The position numbers and the translations under genes are program-made. 64,000 nt of DNA from NCBI GenBank assembly GCA_035235625.1, contig CP141145.1, positions 44,062,668-44,126,667 on the forward strand. The letters are read 5' to 3'. The notes beneath the pieces were generated by a model that worked only from the letters and a program-made list of their open reading frames with translations, did not search any database and was not told the origin of the DNA. This document shows, piece after piece, positions 1-13,312 of the stretch (positions within the stretch are counted from its first letter, which is position 1; every line of letters begins with the position of its first letter). Origin of the DNA: Saururus chinensis (lineage: Eukaryota; Streptophyta; Magnoliopsida; Piperales; Saururaceae).

Positions 1-2770
1 CTCGCGTAGGGACTAATGGTGTAGGCACTTGAAATTCAGCCGACATCTTGAAATAACATGCATGCATCAAAGGTACGTAATGGGTGTAAGAATCTAATGA
101 AGAACTATACATATAATATACTATGCAATATATAAAAATTGTATAATATAAGGACCGGAGCTAGTCATTTTCTTGCTACATGAGCATTAAAAAAAACGAG
201 ACACAAATTGTATGAAACGTCCGTTTAGACGTAAAAGACATCAGACATTAGGAGAGGTTTTCCAGAACACCTGAATTTGATAGGACATGATCTAATTGAG
301 CAGAGCATGTACTTGAGTTTATACCTTGTACTTTGTGAGTGCATTAAAGATAGTATGATGCAACGTATAGACAACCTAAAATAGCAGTTGATAACACCAT
401 GGAGCATATGAAATAAGTAACCTAACAAGTAACTCATATACTATTCCAGTATTTTACCACTTGTAAGGCTCCGTTGTAGTTCCCTGCCACTCCTGTTGAC
501 AGAATTTCCAATGTTATAGCTCTTGAGACAATGCCAGAGAAGAAAGTGGACCACTGATTCTGAGATTTCAATAAAAAAAACCCATTGATTTAGTATATAT
601 TGTGACTCGTAAGTTTAGCAATAAGCCAAAATAGCTCTTAAAATATGACATTGCTGACCACGTCCATTAAGATCTCCACAAGGCTGATGTGATCCATAAT
701 TACAATAGCAGTCTCACGAGTGGCTTCAGACTTCAGTTCAAATGGTTTTGGCCCAATCCCACTAGGAAATAATCGGAAGTACTCCTCTTCATTGAGAACC
801 TCGGTGGACTCATCCAGGCCTGGAATCCACAGGGGTTGTCCAAGCTGGGCCATCCTTACGAGCTCCTCGATGGCCGTCACGGCGAGCTCGATCACCATTG
901 GCTTGTCCACCTCAGACTGCCCTGAGACTGACCTTAGCAGATCACCAGCTCCATACAAATCCCCTCCTCCCATAGGTGGGTGGAGTCCGAAGTTCCCCTG
1001 TGGGAGCTCAAGAGGTGATCGAGATGGACCTGGATTAGATGAGGCAAGAGAGTAGGGGGCCATTGGCTTGCCCACGTACTTTGCAGCAATTCCAGAAATC
1101 CTGTCGATCTACAATTCCAAAAGTTGATAGTAAGTAATTATTTTAAAAAGAATCTAATAGGGTGATAAATATCAAAATCAAAACTATGTGGCTCCTAATC
1201 TAAGTTACCTCTTCGCGGAGGCGGGCATTTTCCATCCTTAAATGATGCTCGTCGAAAGACAGTTCACCCAGCGAGGTCGGTCCGCCACAGTTGGGACATG
1301 AAGCATTGCCCAGGGCTTCTTTGTACCTCATGTTCTCTATTCGCAGCTTCTCATTGTCAGCTCTCAGCTCCGTGTTTTCATGTCGCTCGTGCTGGGTCTG
1401 GGAGACGGATTTGCACAGGTTGAGAAGAGAACCCAAATTCTTTAGTAAATAACAAATTCAGCAACGTTTTTTGTCGGGCAGTAATATTCATAGTATACAT
1501 ATATATAGTATGAAGCTGTTTATTTTTAAAATGAACAGTGTATCTAAGAAACGTGGTCTGCTGCTGAATTGCAGATCATGCAGCATGCCTCTAGTTTCTG
1601 ACCTTCATCTGTGTGCGCTTGTTCTGGAACCAAAACTTGATCTGCAGAGGTTCTAACCCCAATTCCCGGCTCAGCTCTTTCCTTTGCTTGTCATCTGGAT
1701 GTGGGCACTCTTTGAAGAACCTAAATTTTTGTTCAAGTTGAAGAGAACAAACTTTCTTAGCCCTGATCTAGAGTTCACATGGTAGTAGCAGATATAAACA
1801 TGGATTGCACATAAGAATGCATATATATCTTACGCTTCCAATTCCTGAATTTGATGTTGGGTGTGGCGATGGTAACGTTTCTTCCGCGGACGATGGTTTG
1901 GGTCTGGATCGTCGCCAGACGCCCCTTCAAAGTTCTCGCTGCCAGATTTGCTGTCGAACTCGTCGTCCCTTAGTTTTGCCATCTCGCTGTCAGGGGTTTG
2001 GATCATCGCTAGTGGAAGGTCTTGTTCTTCGATGATGTTAGGCTGCAACATCAGCAACAAATCCTTAGATATTCTTATCTATTGTACATTGCTCTACAGT
2101 AGTAGCCTTGCTGCGATGCTGAAAAGAAAACGAGATCGGGTATATAGGAACGATCGACAATACAAACGCAGATTAGGCAGGCTATCTACTTTTAGATTCC
2201 CGAGGGATTTCAGCCCCTTAGATATGAGATATGAATCCAAGACCTCCAGATGGATGAATGCAAATTTTCTGTCACTTAGGTGCAAATCCGATGCAAATGA
2301 ACCGAAGAATTAATTCAGAAGAAAACTGCAAGTGACAAGATGTTGGGGTAAAAAATGTTCCTGGAGACAGTACTGACTCTGGGTCTGACGAAATACACTC
2401 GTGCATATATATGTCCACAACCGGTTGACAAAGAGGGCGTGTGCTATGCCATATTCAAGAGATACCCCTCTGAAACTCCATTAATTGTCACAATTTCGAT
2501 CACTTCGTGGTAGATATCCATTTGATCTGACTTAAATGAGAGAATTAAAGGGGAGTGTGTGAAGGAAACTTACACAAATGAAGCGATGACGATGCTCTTG
2601 CATATGTGACTAGTACTAATACTGCCGAGGAAATGGTAAGGAAATATAATTAAAAGTGACCTTAACCTGCTGACCTGCCCAAGAGTTAGACCCGAAGACC
2701 CGAATCCTGCTCCTGCCTTCCCCATTACCGGCAGTATATGACCAGCCGGAACCATCACTCCTGAGGGCAT
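1..2770 (-). CDS. HDG2-like: HDG2-like HD-ZIP class IV homeodomain-START transcription factor, 5' part, cut by left window edge
   Basis: Nuclear transcription factor of epidermal (L1) identity. I read seven exons on the minus strand: 2675-2770, 1834-2042, 1603-1720, 1209-1397, 659-1108, 458-559 and <1-46. All have GT..AG junctions and compatible phases, giving about 403 residues. Order seen: N-terminus [10 protein letters not shown]; acidic linker with [20 protein letters not shown]; basic [17 protein letters not shown] opening the homeodomain; [10 protein letters not shown] and [12 protein letters not shown] (helix 3); zipper-loop-zipper with [24 protein letters not shown] and [10 protein letters not shown]; then the START domain start ([22 protein letters not shown]). 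The ATG at 2770 is preferred over an in-frame ATG at 2060, because 2042 is a splice acceptor and residues 1-32 match family N-termini. The rest of START and the C-terminus lie left of the window. The loop and linker resemble HDG2 more than PDF2 or ATML1, but the exact paralogue is inferred. Confidence 0.93.
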
Positions 2771-4929
2771 GCTTCTGATCACTTCCCACAGACCTGTATG
2801 TAGTCTGAGGTAAGATATCAATATTGCCGCTGCCAAAAACAATTTAATATTTGACTGTTTCTCGCTCTTTTGTTGCTTTTCTTCCTCCCTATTTTGTAAC
2901 ATAAATAAACAAAAAAATTAGAAGTCTTTTTGGATATAAATGTAGAGAGAAGATGAAGGAAAACCGAAAATAACTCTTTTCGAGTGAAATAGCAGTTGGC
3001 TAATGTGAACAACACTTCGACAAAAACTGAAACAACCTGTTCGGTGGTCAAGCCGGAGTGGAGGACAGATCAGATCTGGTACTTGGATGTATGGCCATCA
3101 ACCGAGAGCTACCCGTGCTTCTTTCGCGAGAGAACCTTGTTAGGCGTCTTGAGTGGTAATTACCCTGGCTGACGGGGTTAAATGAGGAGGAGAGAGATTA
3201 GTGGAAGCCATGAAAAGATCGAAGTGGAGGTAGAGAGAAAGCCGAGAGAACCAAAAGAGGCTTCGAGGAAGGAGAAAGGGGAACGTATGGAGAAGATGTG
3301 GCAGGGAGGAGTAATTGCAGAGTGTAGAGTGTGGTGCAATGGCATTTATTGAGATGGAAGGCGGTGTAATTGCGAGGAAGAGAGAGAAAAAAAGCATCTG
3401 AGTTTTAAATTTCCAAGAGTGGCCGATGAACGAATGACGGCTACCAACGCAGTTTCATTTTCAACCAATTTACCATTGACATTACTCGTGCTCTATGTTA
3501 CTCATCATATGCTATGTCGAGTCTATGTAGAAGATAAACCAGTGAAAATGCCACTTGTGAAATAAGTTACTTCCATAAGGCTTTCAGTTTCAATTTTACT
3601 TCTTTTCATTTACTTCACATCCGAACAAACGACGTTTCTTGCTGGAATTGAGGACAATTAGAGCCTTTCAATTTGTCTTCTTCGAATGAGTGTGTTTCTA
3701 ATTGGTGCTTTTCAAGGAAGAACAGCACAAGGTATATATGTTTAGATAAAGCTCGATTCCAAGTACTAAGGATTAATATTATTTCCTGGAACACATGTGA
3801 CGAACGCAAACACTTTCATCGGCTGCTTATCTCAGCAATTTGAAAGAGAAGAGAATGGCTTTATGTTAGCAAGTTGTAAATCGGGATAACTGGTAATTAA
3901 AAAGCACTCTTTTAATTACATTATCAATTAATACGATAGCATCAACGAAATTCTACAATATTTCTATCAGCTTTTCTAACTTATTGAACGGAAGGAAAGT
4001 GACTCGTACAATTAATGAAAATGAAACAACCATCAATACATCATGTAACATGAGAAAGAAGACGATCCGCGAGTCGACCCACTTCGATTAGGAATGGCCG
4101 CATATGGAAAGCTTAATCAAGTTCAACAAGGAAGACTAGCAGAAGGCAGAGGGAACGTGCATGGTCAGATTCTGGGTGAAGAAAATGAGTGTTCGCTCAG
4201 TGGGGCTGTCGCATGGCAATGGAGGCGAGAAGGTCCGGTGGGAGTATGTTCGGAACCACAGGGACAGCTCACTCCTTTAAAGCTACAGACAGCCCTCCTC
4301 CCCTTTCTTGGATCTCCAATTATTAATTGTCTCCATGAAGGATGAACAAGCCACCCACACGCAGACCCTGCCCAGTTCCCCCGCTGTGCATGATAAATCT
4401 CCTCCCAAATTTTCCTTGCACTTAATCCATCCAGGAACCTTCTCTCGCTCTCATTGGCACTGTTTCGGACTCAAAATTCATATTTACTCTCGTCCATGCG
4501 AAACGCTTCCTTGCGTCGTTTCCACAGGTATTGGCTCCCCCATGGATGGCTTTGGTGGAGGGCCTCCGGTCGAGGAGCTTTGACCTAATTAATGCCGTAA
4601 TTAATGAAAATTAATCAGATACCCGCTGTCGATCTATCCTCATCCGGACGAAAGTGGCAGACATGCAATATTGTGCGGAAAAAGAGAGTTGACTATAATG
4701 TTGACTTCATTGAGGAGAGAACAAATTCACACCTTGTAATCCCCCGGGTGACGATTGACCAGTGTTGTCTCTGGTATACGAATACTAATTAGCGGAAGAA
4801 ACGTGTTAAAATCACGTGATAGTAAATGGTGCTGATATATCGTCCACGGAGTGGAGCGCTCTTCTTAAACATAGCTTTCTCCATCGATTAAACACAGATT
4901 TCTCCATCCAAGATTTGAGGCTACGGCCA
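2771..4929. other. Upstream region of the HD-ZIP IV gene, no recognised gene
   Basis: Between the first coding exon and the LTR relic I recognise no protein. Read on the minus strand, about 3180-3420 is pyrimidine-rich (CTCTCTTT runs), typical of a plant 5' leader. A possible leader-intron acceptor (TTACCTCAG) lies near 2810. The open frames at 4094-4345 and 4308-4583 match no family I know and are probably chance. Confidence 0.5.
2937..2944 (+). promoter_or_regulatory. L1-box-like motif TAAATGTA upstream of the HD-ZIP IV gene
   Basis: TAAATGTA fits the L1 box TAAATGYA, the known binding site of HD-ZIP IV proteins. It lies 167 bp upstream of the chosen ATG of the HDG2-like gene, in leader or promoter sequence. 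Self- or cross-regulation is known for ATML1 and PDF2; here it is inference from one 8-bp match. Confidence 0.4.
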
Positions 4930-5905
4930 TGTTGGACCATAGTATAGGTTTGGGCCTAGTTTAGTCTAATATGACTCAATCTGGATAAATTGGTATAGAC
5001 TAAGGGTCTAACGGTGGTAGGAGTAGTCACATAGTCCCCATATGTACCTTTATTACACACAATTCGAGTATGACTCATATACGTGCATTAAGTATTCACT
5101 AGGTTGTACATTTACATATTGTAGGGCCTAAATGCACGAATTAGGTATCAAAGGTGAGACCCATAGTTAGTGAGGGGTCGACCCTATCACAGGCTTAGTT
5201 GTGTATAGGGGGTCCAGGCCTCCGCAGGCTCTAAGAGATAGAGCCCGCACCCGCTGTGATTGAACCTCTATAAGAAACCGATAAGAATTAAGCAAGCAGG
5301 CCCAATTAAAATCAGCTCAAATCTAGCCCGCCTAAATATGGAAGGTAGGAGGATATTTAAAGAGAGAAAGAGAGGAGGAGGCTAACCTAAGTGCTGGCCG
5401 CCCCACCCTCTCCTCCTCTCTCCCAATCTCAGCCGCCCCCCCTCTCTTGTTCTTGGGTACGTCCTGCACCTTGCTGCTGGCCCTCTTCCTCCCCTCTCTT
5501 GGTTTATTTTGGCGGGCTATGCAAGGGAGATGACTCTCCTTCTCTACTAGGACATTGAGGCTAAAGTAAGGCTGAAGTAAAGTGGTGACTTTGCTGAGAA
5601 TTCCTTCACTCCAAGAGGTGGTTTGAGAAGGATCATCACATGAAGATATTTCTCCTTTACTTTATTTATTATTTCTTGCAATTGGTGTGTGAAGGCTGAT
5701 TGTTGGAGGGCATGCTAGGGCTAAAAACACCCAGGTCAATTCGTCTTTTTTCCTTTATTCTATTGTCCTTTGGTTGATTTGAATAGATGCATGTTTATCT
5801 TGGTAATTGATATTAGATTGATGCATGCTTTGTGTAGATCAAGTTAAAGTTTTGATTTATTGATTTGTGCGCCCTTCCCCTCACACCAAGCTTCCGCTGG
5901 TCCGG
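4930..5905 (+). mobile_element. Probable LTR relic, family not assigned
   Basis: The block starts TGTTGGACC. It carries a TATA-like TATTTAAAG near 5355, then a CT-rich leader with CCTCTCCTCCTCTCTCCC. It ends in sequence with CTTCCGCTGG, resembling ends of plant LTRs. GGCCA occurs on both flanks but does not clearly bound TG..CA ends. No coding sequence is attached. Solo or truncated LTR is an inference. Confidence 0.35.
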
Positions 5906-6924
5906 CCACTCTACAGGCCAACCTCCATTTAAAAAAAATTATATTATCTGTCCAAAAAATAAAAAATTTTATATTCCCTAAAATTTAAACGAAAATACCA
6001 TAAAACCTAAAATAATACAACATAAGGTAAAATTTAGATGAAAATACCCCTGACCGGATATAGGGTTTTATATCGTGTAAAAACCTCATGAAGTCACATT
6101 TATTAGCATACAACGTTAGACGCTGGCGATTCCCCCAATTGAAAAGTCCTTTCCAATTGAAAAGTCTATTCCGATTGAAAAGTCCTCTAATCAAGCAACA
6201 TTCACGTGGCGTTAGAGAAGATTTTGCGACCTCTCCGACTAGACATTAAATATTAGGGTTTATTTTGTTCCGGAATGAGTTTACAAAAAACACTTTGGTG
6301 TTAGTTCTAGAATGAGTTTTTTTGCAAGTTAATTTTGAAATCGTTCACCCCAAAACTGGTTCTTCTTTATAGCGAGGTTCCTTATGTGGTGATCCCAATA
6401 AAGGAATAAACTTTGCACAAAAACAACGATTGAACGAGGGGTTAATCCGGCTTAGAGAACATCAGTGGCGGTTTTATGGTAAGGCCTTTACCAAAATCCA
6501 CATTGGATATTTGTATGCACAATTTTCGATTTGGCATGTATGATAGCACACAACATAGGCAGTCGAAGCAGACTATCGTATGGTCAAAAAGACGACAAGT
6601 CATATATCATGTGTTCAATAAGACGTTGGTAACATGATATTCAACCATTATGATATCGTGTATGAGAGTTCCTCTTCGTGTATGTTTGATAACACGATAG
6701 ATCTACTTATCGTATAAATAGAAGTTAGTTAGAAAATGTGAATTCACACAACTATTTATTATGGTCACGACCTATTAGTGATATACATATATTTATCCAA
6801 TTTTATAGATGCAAAGTTAGAGTATTATATCAAATGGTGGAGTCAGTGAAGGCAACAGAATAGAAGACGAAGAGAATCTATGGGAGAATACTGAATTTGG
6901 GAATGAATAGTTTCCCCGCTAGAC

Positions 6925-9900
6925 TGTGTCTATTAAAAAGACCTTATAGACTCACATCCGAGATGCAAAGCCATCTTGGTGGAGACTGGGTTCAACTTAG
7001 TATATGATTGCAAGCCTATCATTATCTCCAGGTTGCTCTTAGATATTCTCATTTGTGAATATTGGGACAACTCACAGGAGGTCTTCAACATAAGGGGCAA
7101 AAGACTACCTCTTACTGTATATGAAGAGGCAATGATCACAGTGGAAAAAAGAACCCATGTAAATTGGAAAGTAGCGAGGGGAAGGCTGCCCAAGGTAAGG
7201 GGTAATTCTACAAGAAGTTCTTCTAAGGGAAGCTATTGAAGAAGATAGGACTTGAAGAAATGTTGAAAGAAGTGGTTGTTGAAACACATACTGTTTCAAA
7301 CGAGAACTTAGCATGGTTGGCAATCATGCACATGGGTGTCCTCGTGTTATTCACACAGAGCAACAAAGCAATATCCCCAGCACTGTGTGATTACAAAGAT
7401 GACCTGTCGGTTGTGAGGAGCTACAATTGGGCAAACACCATACATGATATGTTGATGAGAGGCATATCAGCAGCCCACCGAAACATCATAAGCAAACAAA
7501 ATTAGCATTCTGCTACGACTAGAATTCTCGTTGGAGCATCATTAGTGCTCCAGGTAACACTCATATTTTATATACCATGAGAAAATCCATTATTGTCTAT
7601 CTACTGACACGATATGTTTACACACATATATATCACCTTATCGCTCACACGATATCAGGTCAATTATTTTATCAGAAATATGTCATTTAACACGCACGTA
7701 GACCTATCGTGTGCTTGGTAACACGACTAAGTATAATATCGTGTATAGGACATTACATGATGGTTAACTATCGTGTTATTGGAAACACGATGTGGCCTCA
7801 AAGTGTGTTATCGGTAACACGATAAAATTGTCATACTTACACTATGACCATTTACATTACCGGTCATTTTCTTTTTGTATTATTCGCTAGATATGGTTTT
7901 ATGAGCATACGTCAATATAGGCTCCCAATGGTCCTCCGTGCAGCCCGAGGTGCAAGAGGTGACCAGATTTACCCAACTTTTGAGCGACATGGAGAAGGTC
8001 GATAAACTTGACCCGATTGATGAAAAGGCAATGAAGAAGATTCTAGTTCATCACAAGATGAGGAAGTGGTACGATGAGGTCTTCATGCGGCTGAAGCTAG
8101 ACTCGTAAATTATTATGTGAATCACACTAATTGCCGAAGAGGCACCCTTGATGGATGGCCAAAGGGAGACCCCAAAGGCTTAGAAGGCGGATACGTAGAC
8201 TTTTTCGGCCAATGAGACCTATCCACACCCTCCACAGCGAGACGTCGGGGTATGTACATTCTAGCCATTACGTTATTGAATCGTTCGTCTTGCTAATTGA
8301 TGTCATGACTAGAATTTGTGATATTGTTTTGGAGAAGGTTGTTCTCTACGATGAGCAGGGGTGGAACACGAAGCGAGTTGAAGTTGCACTCCAATGTGTT
8401 AAGAATGATCTTGAGGTAGCAACTAGCCTCATAAAACAGATACAACCCCTAAGGAACCAGAGATTGAACAGTTGCATGAACCCCCTCAACCGGAAATTCA
8501 TCATGCAACAACCCCTCCTCCAAGAACCAAAGGATCGTCATCAGTTTGTGTCAAGTCAAGAGCTTCAAAATCCAAAGAAGCTCGCCAACCATTTGCCCTT
8601 GAAGATCAACCAGTAACTATCCCTCAGTCAGTGGATGAGTGATTATTTTTAGTAAGTACGACATTTTAATGTATTGTGTTTCGTATGGGGATATTTGTGT
8701 AATCGAGTACATGATAGATTGCAGAGTCGTGCATTAAGAAAGACAATTTCTTGATAGTCATGTGATCAATCACATGAACATTGAACTAGATGTTTGTTAA
8801 GAAAACAATTTGGTTGTGGTCGTGTAATTGTTAACACGATTAGTCCTTTTTTTCATTTTTCCATCAATACGATATGGAGTTTCATCACGTAAGGTAAAAG
8901 ACGTTTGGCGTGCATACCATTTATTTACTAATGCGACTGCTTACTTCTTAAATGCAGAGAAAAGGCAACTGCAAGCTGCCTCCAAAATGAAGAAGAAGAC
9001 TGGTTAGAAGTTGCAAAGAACCATGATTAGTAGATTTTTAACTAAACTAAATTAAGTATTCATGGAACAACCCCGAGAGGTCGTGGAACATCCTCGGGAG
9101 GTTGAAGAACATCCCCGGTAGGTCGTGGAATTAGGCCTTCCCCGGGAGGTAGAGGAACAACCCTGAGAGGTTGTAGACCCGGACCTTCCTTGGGAGGTAG
9201 AGAAACTGGAACAACCCCGGGAGGGACTAACAGAACGCTTGGTGGTACCGGAACAACCCCTAGTGGGACTAGAAGTACCCAGGAAGCAAATAAAGGAGCA
9301 GTTTCGAAACAAATAATAAAGTTAAGATTCAAGCGAAAAACTGGTCCAGACGTTCCCTTCTTACCTCCTGTGCCCCAGAAGTCAAGGTCCACCGTTGTTG
9401 AACCACCATCTCATGGTGAGGAGGCAGTCAAGAAAGTTATTTCTTAGGGCTCGAAGAAGCCGAAGCATTTTAGCAACTATGTTGATGAGAAGTTAGCTAA
9501 GTTTGGTCAAATTGCCCAGAATGCAAAGCCTAGTAACGACGTTCCTCTGGCATCGGTCCCTCGCCCATATATTAGCCGTAATCAGTGGGCTCAATCACTA
9601 GCTCTAATGGTAGCACTTTATTGAATACTCCTCCAGTTAATGAGGAAGTAATAGAGAGTATCTGCGATGTGATAGAGGTCGAAGAGGATATTGCTAAGAA
9701 GATGAATAAGGAGGATACTGTGAATAAGGAGGAGCTTTGTATGTGGCCAAATGGCTGTCTTGACACATAGTTGGTGTTCCACATGGAGCTTCAAAAGGTG
9801 GCAGATAAGGACATTATCATGGAATTTCTGTTGAACCCATACAAGTCGTGGCCCATAGAAACTCTTCCCTACACTGACTACCTATATATGTTAAAGTAGG

Positions 9901-10720
9901 AGTGCATAACAAAAGAGGTAATATCGTTTCATTACTCATACATTTTAAACTCTATCGTGTTATTACTCACATGATTGCATAACTGATGAAATTGAACAAT
10001 TATTTATTGGTTTATTGAAAACACGACCTGTGCTCATATCGTTGTTTTCATAATACGCTAATAACTTATCGTAGAAATAGTGTGTTGGTTAATACACGAC
10101 TTGTAAAACTATCGTGTTATCGTACATACGATATTAATCACTTATCGTATGAAAGATGTCACGATCTGTCGACTATCGTGTCATGACTAACATGCTTGGT
10201 TTGCTGTAGGTCATAGACGTCTTCTTCTAACGTCTTGATGAACACAATTTGAGATATCCATGCACCCAACTATTTTTTTGGCAAGTTCCCCATTCAGCAC
10301 TATCTTAACGTTAGCACGACCGAAGGGCTAGCAGAGAAGGAAAGCAAACTCGCTGGCATATTGTTGAGAGGCCTGAATGTTAACACCGAGAGCAGTTTCA
10401 TTCATATCTACGTCATAGTCCACTTTCTCTTACTTATTATCTGCTGCAGGGAGAAGTGAGTTAGATGGTACAATCCTCTAAATGGTGCTCAGCAGTGGCC
10501 AATGACTAAGATTAAAAAATGCATGTACTAGGAAATAAATGAAGATTGTGGTTTGTACCTCATGTACTATGTAGCGAAGCTGGCTAGGGGCGTCCTTCAG
10601 CCTGATTTTAGATGACTCGAGATAACAGGTTTGATGAAGCCGCAAATCTGTGCTGCTATTCTTCGGGCCCGAATCAATGAGGAATTTGATCCAAAGGCAA
10701 ATGAATTGTAATTAGAAAAT
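6925..10720 (+). pseudogene. ULP1-like (C48 peptidase) gene of the MULE, degraded
   Basis: Fragments in changing frames with stops. 6976-7239 has LLLDILICEYWDNSQEVFNI and RGKRLPLTVYEEA. 7236-7505 has AISPALCDYKDDLSVVRSYN and WANTIHDMLMRGISAAHRN. These resemble the N-terminal region of transposon-borne ULP1 proteins. 8155-8616 and 9450-9900 are linker-like. From about 10210 a C48-like domain appears: VIDVFF, RYPCTQLFF, SSFIHIYVIVHF, an in-frame TAG at 10528-10530, then EINEDCGLYLMYYVAKLARG with the presumed catalytic Cys codon at 10547-10549, and GLMKPQICAAILRARINEEF. The usual His-Trp is not seen after VIVHF. The natural family role is removal of SUMO-like conjugates; its role in MULEs is not settled. 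Intervening introns hold the TATCGTGTT repeats. Confidence 0.72.
9055..9262 (+). repeat. Short imperfect coding repeats (PREVxEP-type) in the ULP1-like gene
   Basis: A 12-30 bp GC-rich unit around CCCCGGGAGGTNGNGGAACA recurs about eight times. One frame encodes EQPREVVEHPREVEEHP. It lies between the linker and C48 portions of the ULP1-like gene and looks like an internal minisatellite that expanded in coding sequence. Confidence 0.6.
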
Positions 10721-11416
10721 ATACTTTTTTCATGTTGCGATTAACTGACAAATTTGTTTTTTTTTATCCCTTATTTTGTAATTATCCACTTGAACAAAAA
10801 TACATGTTGTTATCATGTTTGTTTTTACACGAAGTCGCGTTCAGCTGTTTGGTGTCTATTCGATCAAACGATATGTGCCAATGTTATTTCACAGAAAGCG
10901 CAAAATGAAAGAAAACTTCAACCGATCGTATAATAGTTCTCATAATAGCCGATATGTGCCAATGTGATGGATGCAATATCGGTGGTGTTTAGATGGGAAA
11001 AACTGCTTAACAATATTTACCAATCCCTCCTGTCTATTAGAAATGATTGTATCTGTAAGATCCCTGATCTTAAACCGGTTTTCGTTTCACTTTAATTATT
11101 GGTTATCGTGAGGTTAACGCGTTTTCTGATTTATTCTGTGGTTTCGTAAATAAATAGTGTTTATGATGGTTTTAATCAAAATCAACTTTAAGATTGGTGA
11201 TTTTAAGTTATTTTGAATTAAATGTAAATTTTTGGGATTTTTCTGAATTTTCACTATTTTTCCAAAAATTAGGGATTTGGCGGGACCCCTGTGGGCCCAC
11301 TGTTGAAATTTTGGTTTTTGTGCCAAATGGACCCAGACATCAACCTAAGGTTACAAAAATTTTCAGAATTTTCTTAGACTTAATTAGTGCTCAAATTTGT
11401 AAAATACCCATTTTTA

Positions 11417-11622
11417 GCCTACTTTTTCTATTTACACCCCATAACTTACCCATACACACCCCAAAGCCTACTATAAAAGGGAAAACTTGAGCCATTCCTA
11501 TTTTAGGAATAGGCTAAGAGCCTACTTTTTCTATTTACACCCCATAACTTACCCATACACACCCCAAAGCCTACTATAAAAGGGAAAACCTGAGCCATTC
11601 CCATTTTGGGAATAGGCTAAGG
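11417..11622 (+). repeat. 103-bp tandem duplication carrying the LTR TATA box
   Basis: Copy 1 is 11417-11519 and copy 2 is 11520-11622. They differ at few positions. Each holds CTATAAAAGGGAAAAC and AGGCTAAG. The duplicated unit contains the presumed core promoter of the LTR. Confidence 0.9.
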
Positions 11623-12239
11623 AGGAGAAGTCAGGCCTAATCCCCAATTAGGCCCGTATTAGAAGGTGTTTAAGGTAAGCCCATTCTAAATAAGCACTAA
11701 ATCCTATCTTTCTTCTTAATCCCTTCTAAATATACCATTTCTCTTTGTTTCAATTCGTTTTTAAACACCAAAACTACTGATTTGCATTTTTACTACAAAT
11801 CCTAGCTCTCAAAATCCGATTTTTATGTTCAACAAGCCCTAAATTTGAGTTTTTAATTAGGGTTTTCTTTGGTAAATTGATTTTAATAGAGTTTAATTCA
11901 AACTCTATGTCTTTGTAAGGTTTTCAAAAAGGGTGACCATCAAATCTAAGCCTAATCAAGGAATAAGGTAATGGATTTTTGAAATTTCAGTGTGTCTATG
12001 GTAAAACTCTTGATTTTGTGGTTTATTTTGAATGGAGTTACTTGATTTAGTGTGCTAATGGCATGATTAGAAAATGGTAATCTTTAAGCCCAATTTCATA
12101 GAGTTTTATCTTGTAATGATGTGGTTTAGCATTCTGGAAGTCATGGAGGACTTTTGATGGTATTTAGGTTGTTAGATGTTGATTTAAAGTGTTATCAATG
12201 GAGTTTCGGTTTGAAAATGCAAAAGGAAGAAGATGGTCG

Positions 12240-12420
12240 GTTCTGCCTTGTTGGCGTTCGAACGGCCCTTCTGGGCGTTCGAATGGCAACACTGTCATAT
12301 CGACAGATTTTCAGTTCAGCCGATCGAACGGCCTGTCGGGCGTTCGAACGGCCAAACTGTGAATTTCAAAATTTTCCCGTTTAGCCGATCGAACGGCCTG
12401 CAGGGCATTCGAACGGCTAT
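12240..12420 (+). repeat. Three repeats of a palindromic CGAACGGCC..GTTCGAACGGC motif in the solo LTR
   Basis: Copies lie at about 12255-12286, 12322-12351 and 12386-12417, spaced about 65 bp. Each has CGAACGGCC, a 4-5 bp centre, then GGGC(G/A)TTCGAA. The TTCGAACG core is self-complementary, so each copy can form a small hairpin. Function unknown. Confidence 0.75.
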
Positions 12421-13312
12421 ACAACAGAATTTTATGTTATTCACATGATGTTTATTTCGATGATTACACTTTAACTTACCAATTTTATATAAATGTGGAG
12501 TGTTTTGAGCTATATTATGCTACTGGAAAGGCATGCTATTGAGGTTATAAAGTTGAGATATATGATTAGAGATTTGTGGAATGACTTATGTTTTGTGGCA
12601 TGATGTTGGAATTGTCATCTTAAAATTGTGAATGGTTGATTCCCTATAGTTAAACATATTTTCAGCAGGACTACAACTTGTTAATGGACTGATTTGTCAT
12701 GATAGAATGTGGTTAGTTGATGTGTGGATGTTGGTGAATGCCATGACTCAAGGATGAACTGAATGATCTTATATGTGTTTAGCCTTTGTGGTTGAGTTTT
12801 GATTTGAGTTATGATTTCAACGATTCTTCTCCTATGATTTCTGTTGGAATTCATATTTAGATGGTAATTCACATATGTAGTGTGGTAATGAGTTTAATTT
12901 CAAGCATGTTGACATGCATTGTGTGGAGTGCTTCTACTAGGTACACACACATGTGGGGTTTAATGATGATGTTGAAGCTTGATATTATGATTATGAATGA
13001 TGCATTAGGGGCTGATGAGAGCACTTATCATGAATTAGGATTCATGTATGCCTTGCCCACGTATGTACCATGTTGCATGCATCATGAAAATGGATTTCCA
13101 ATTGAGGCTTTATCGAGGTTAATTGAATTTGACCGATTGGATGCAATGTGGTGGAATTGTGTGCCGGATTGATCGGTCGTGGATTAATCAAAAGTTGATT
13201 GGTCCGAAAGGACATGTTTTTGATTTGATGGTTTGTCCGAGCACACCGGCTTACCAGTTATCATTGCTTGGGACTTTAGTCTTAACAAGCAGGGTTGCCC
13301 GGGAGTTTAGAC

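Noticed and set aside
2043-2060. ATG at 2060 as start of the HD-ZIP IV gene
   Set aside because: It lies upstream of a clear acceptor at 2043-2044, and exon 2675-2770 supplies a family-like N-terminus in matching phase.
4094-4583. Two overlapping plus-strand frames as genes
   Set aside because: No recognisable domain and no supporting exon structure.
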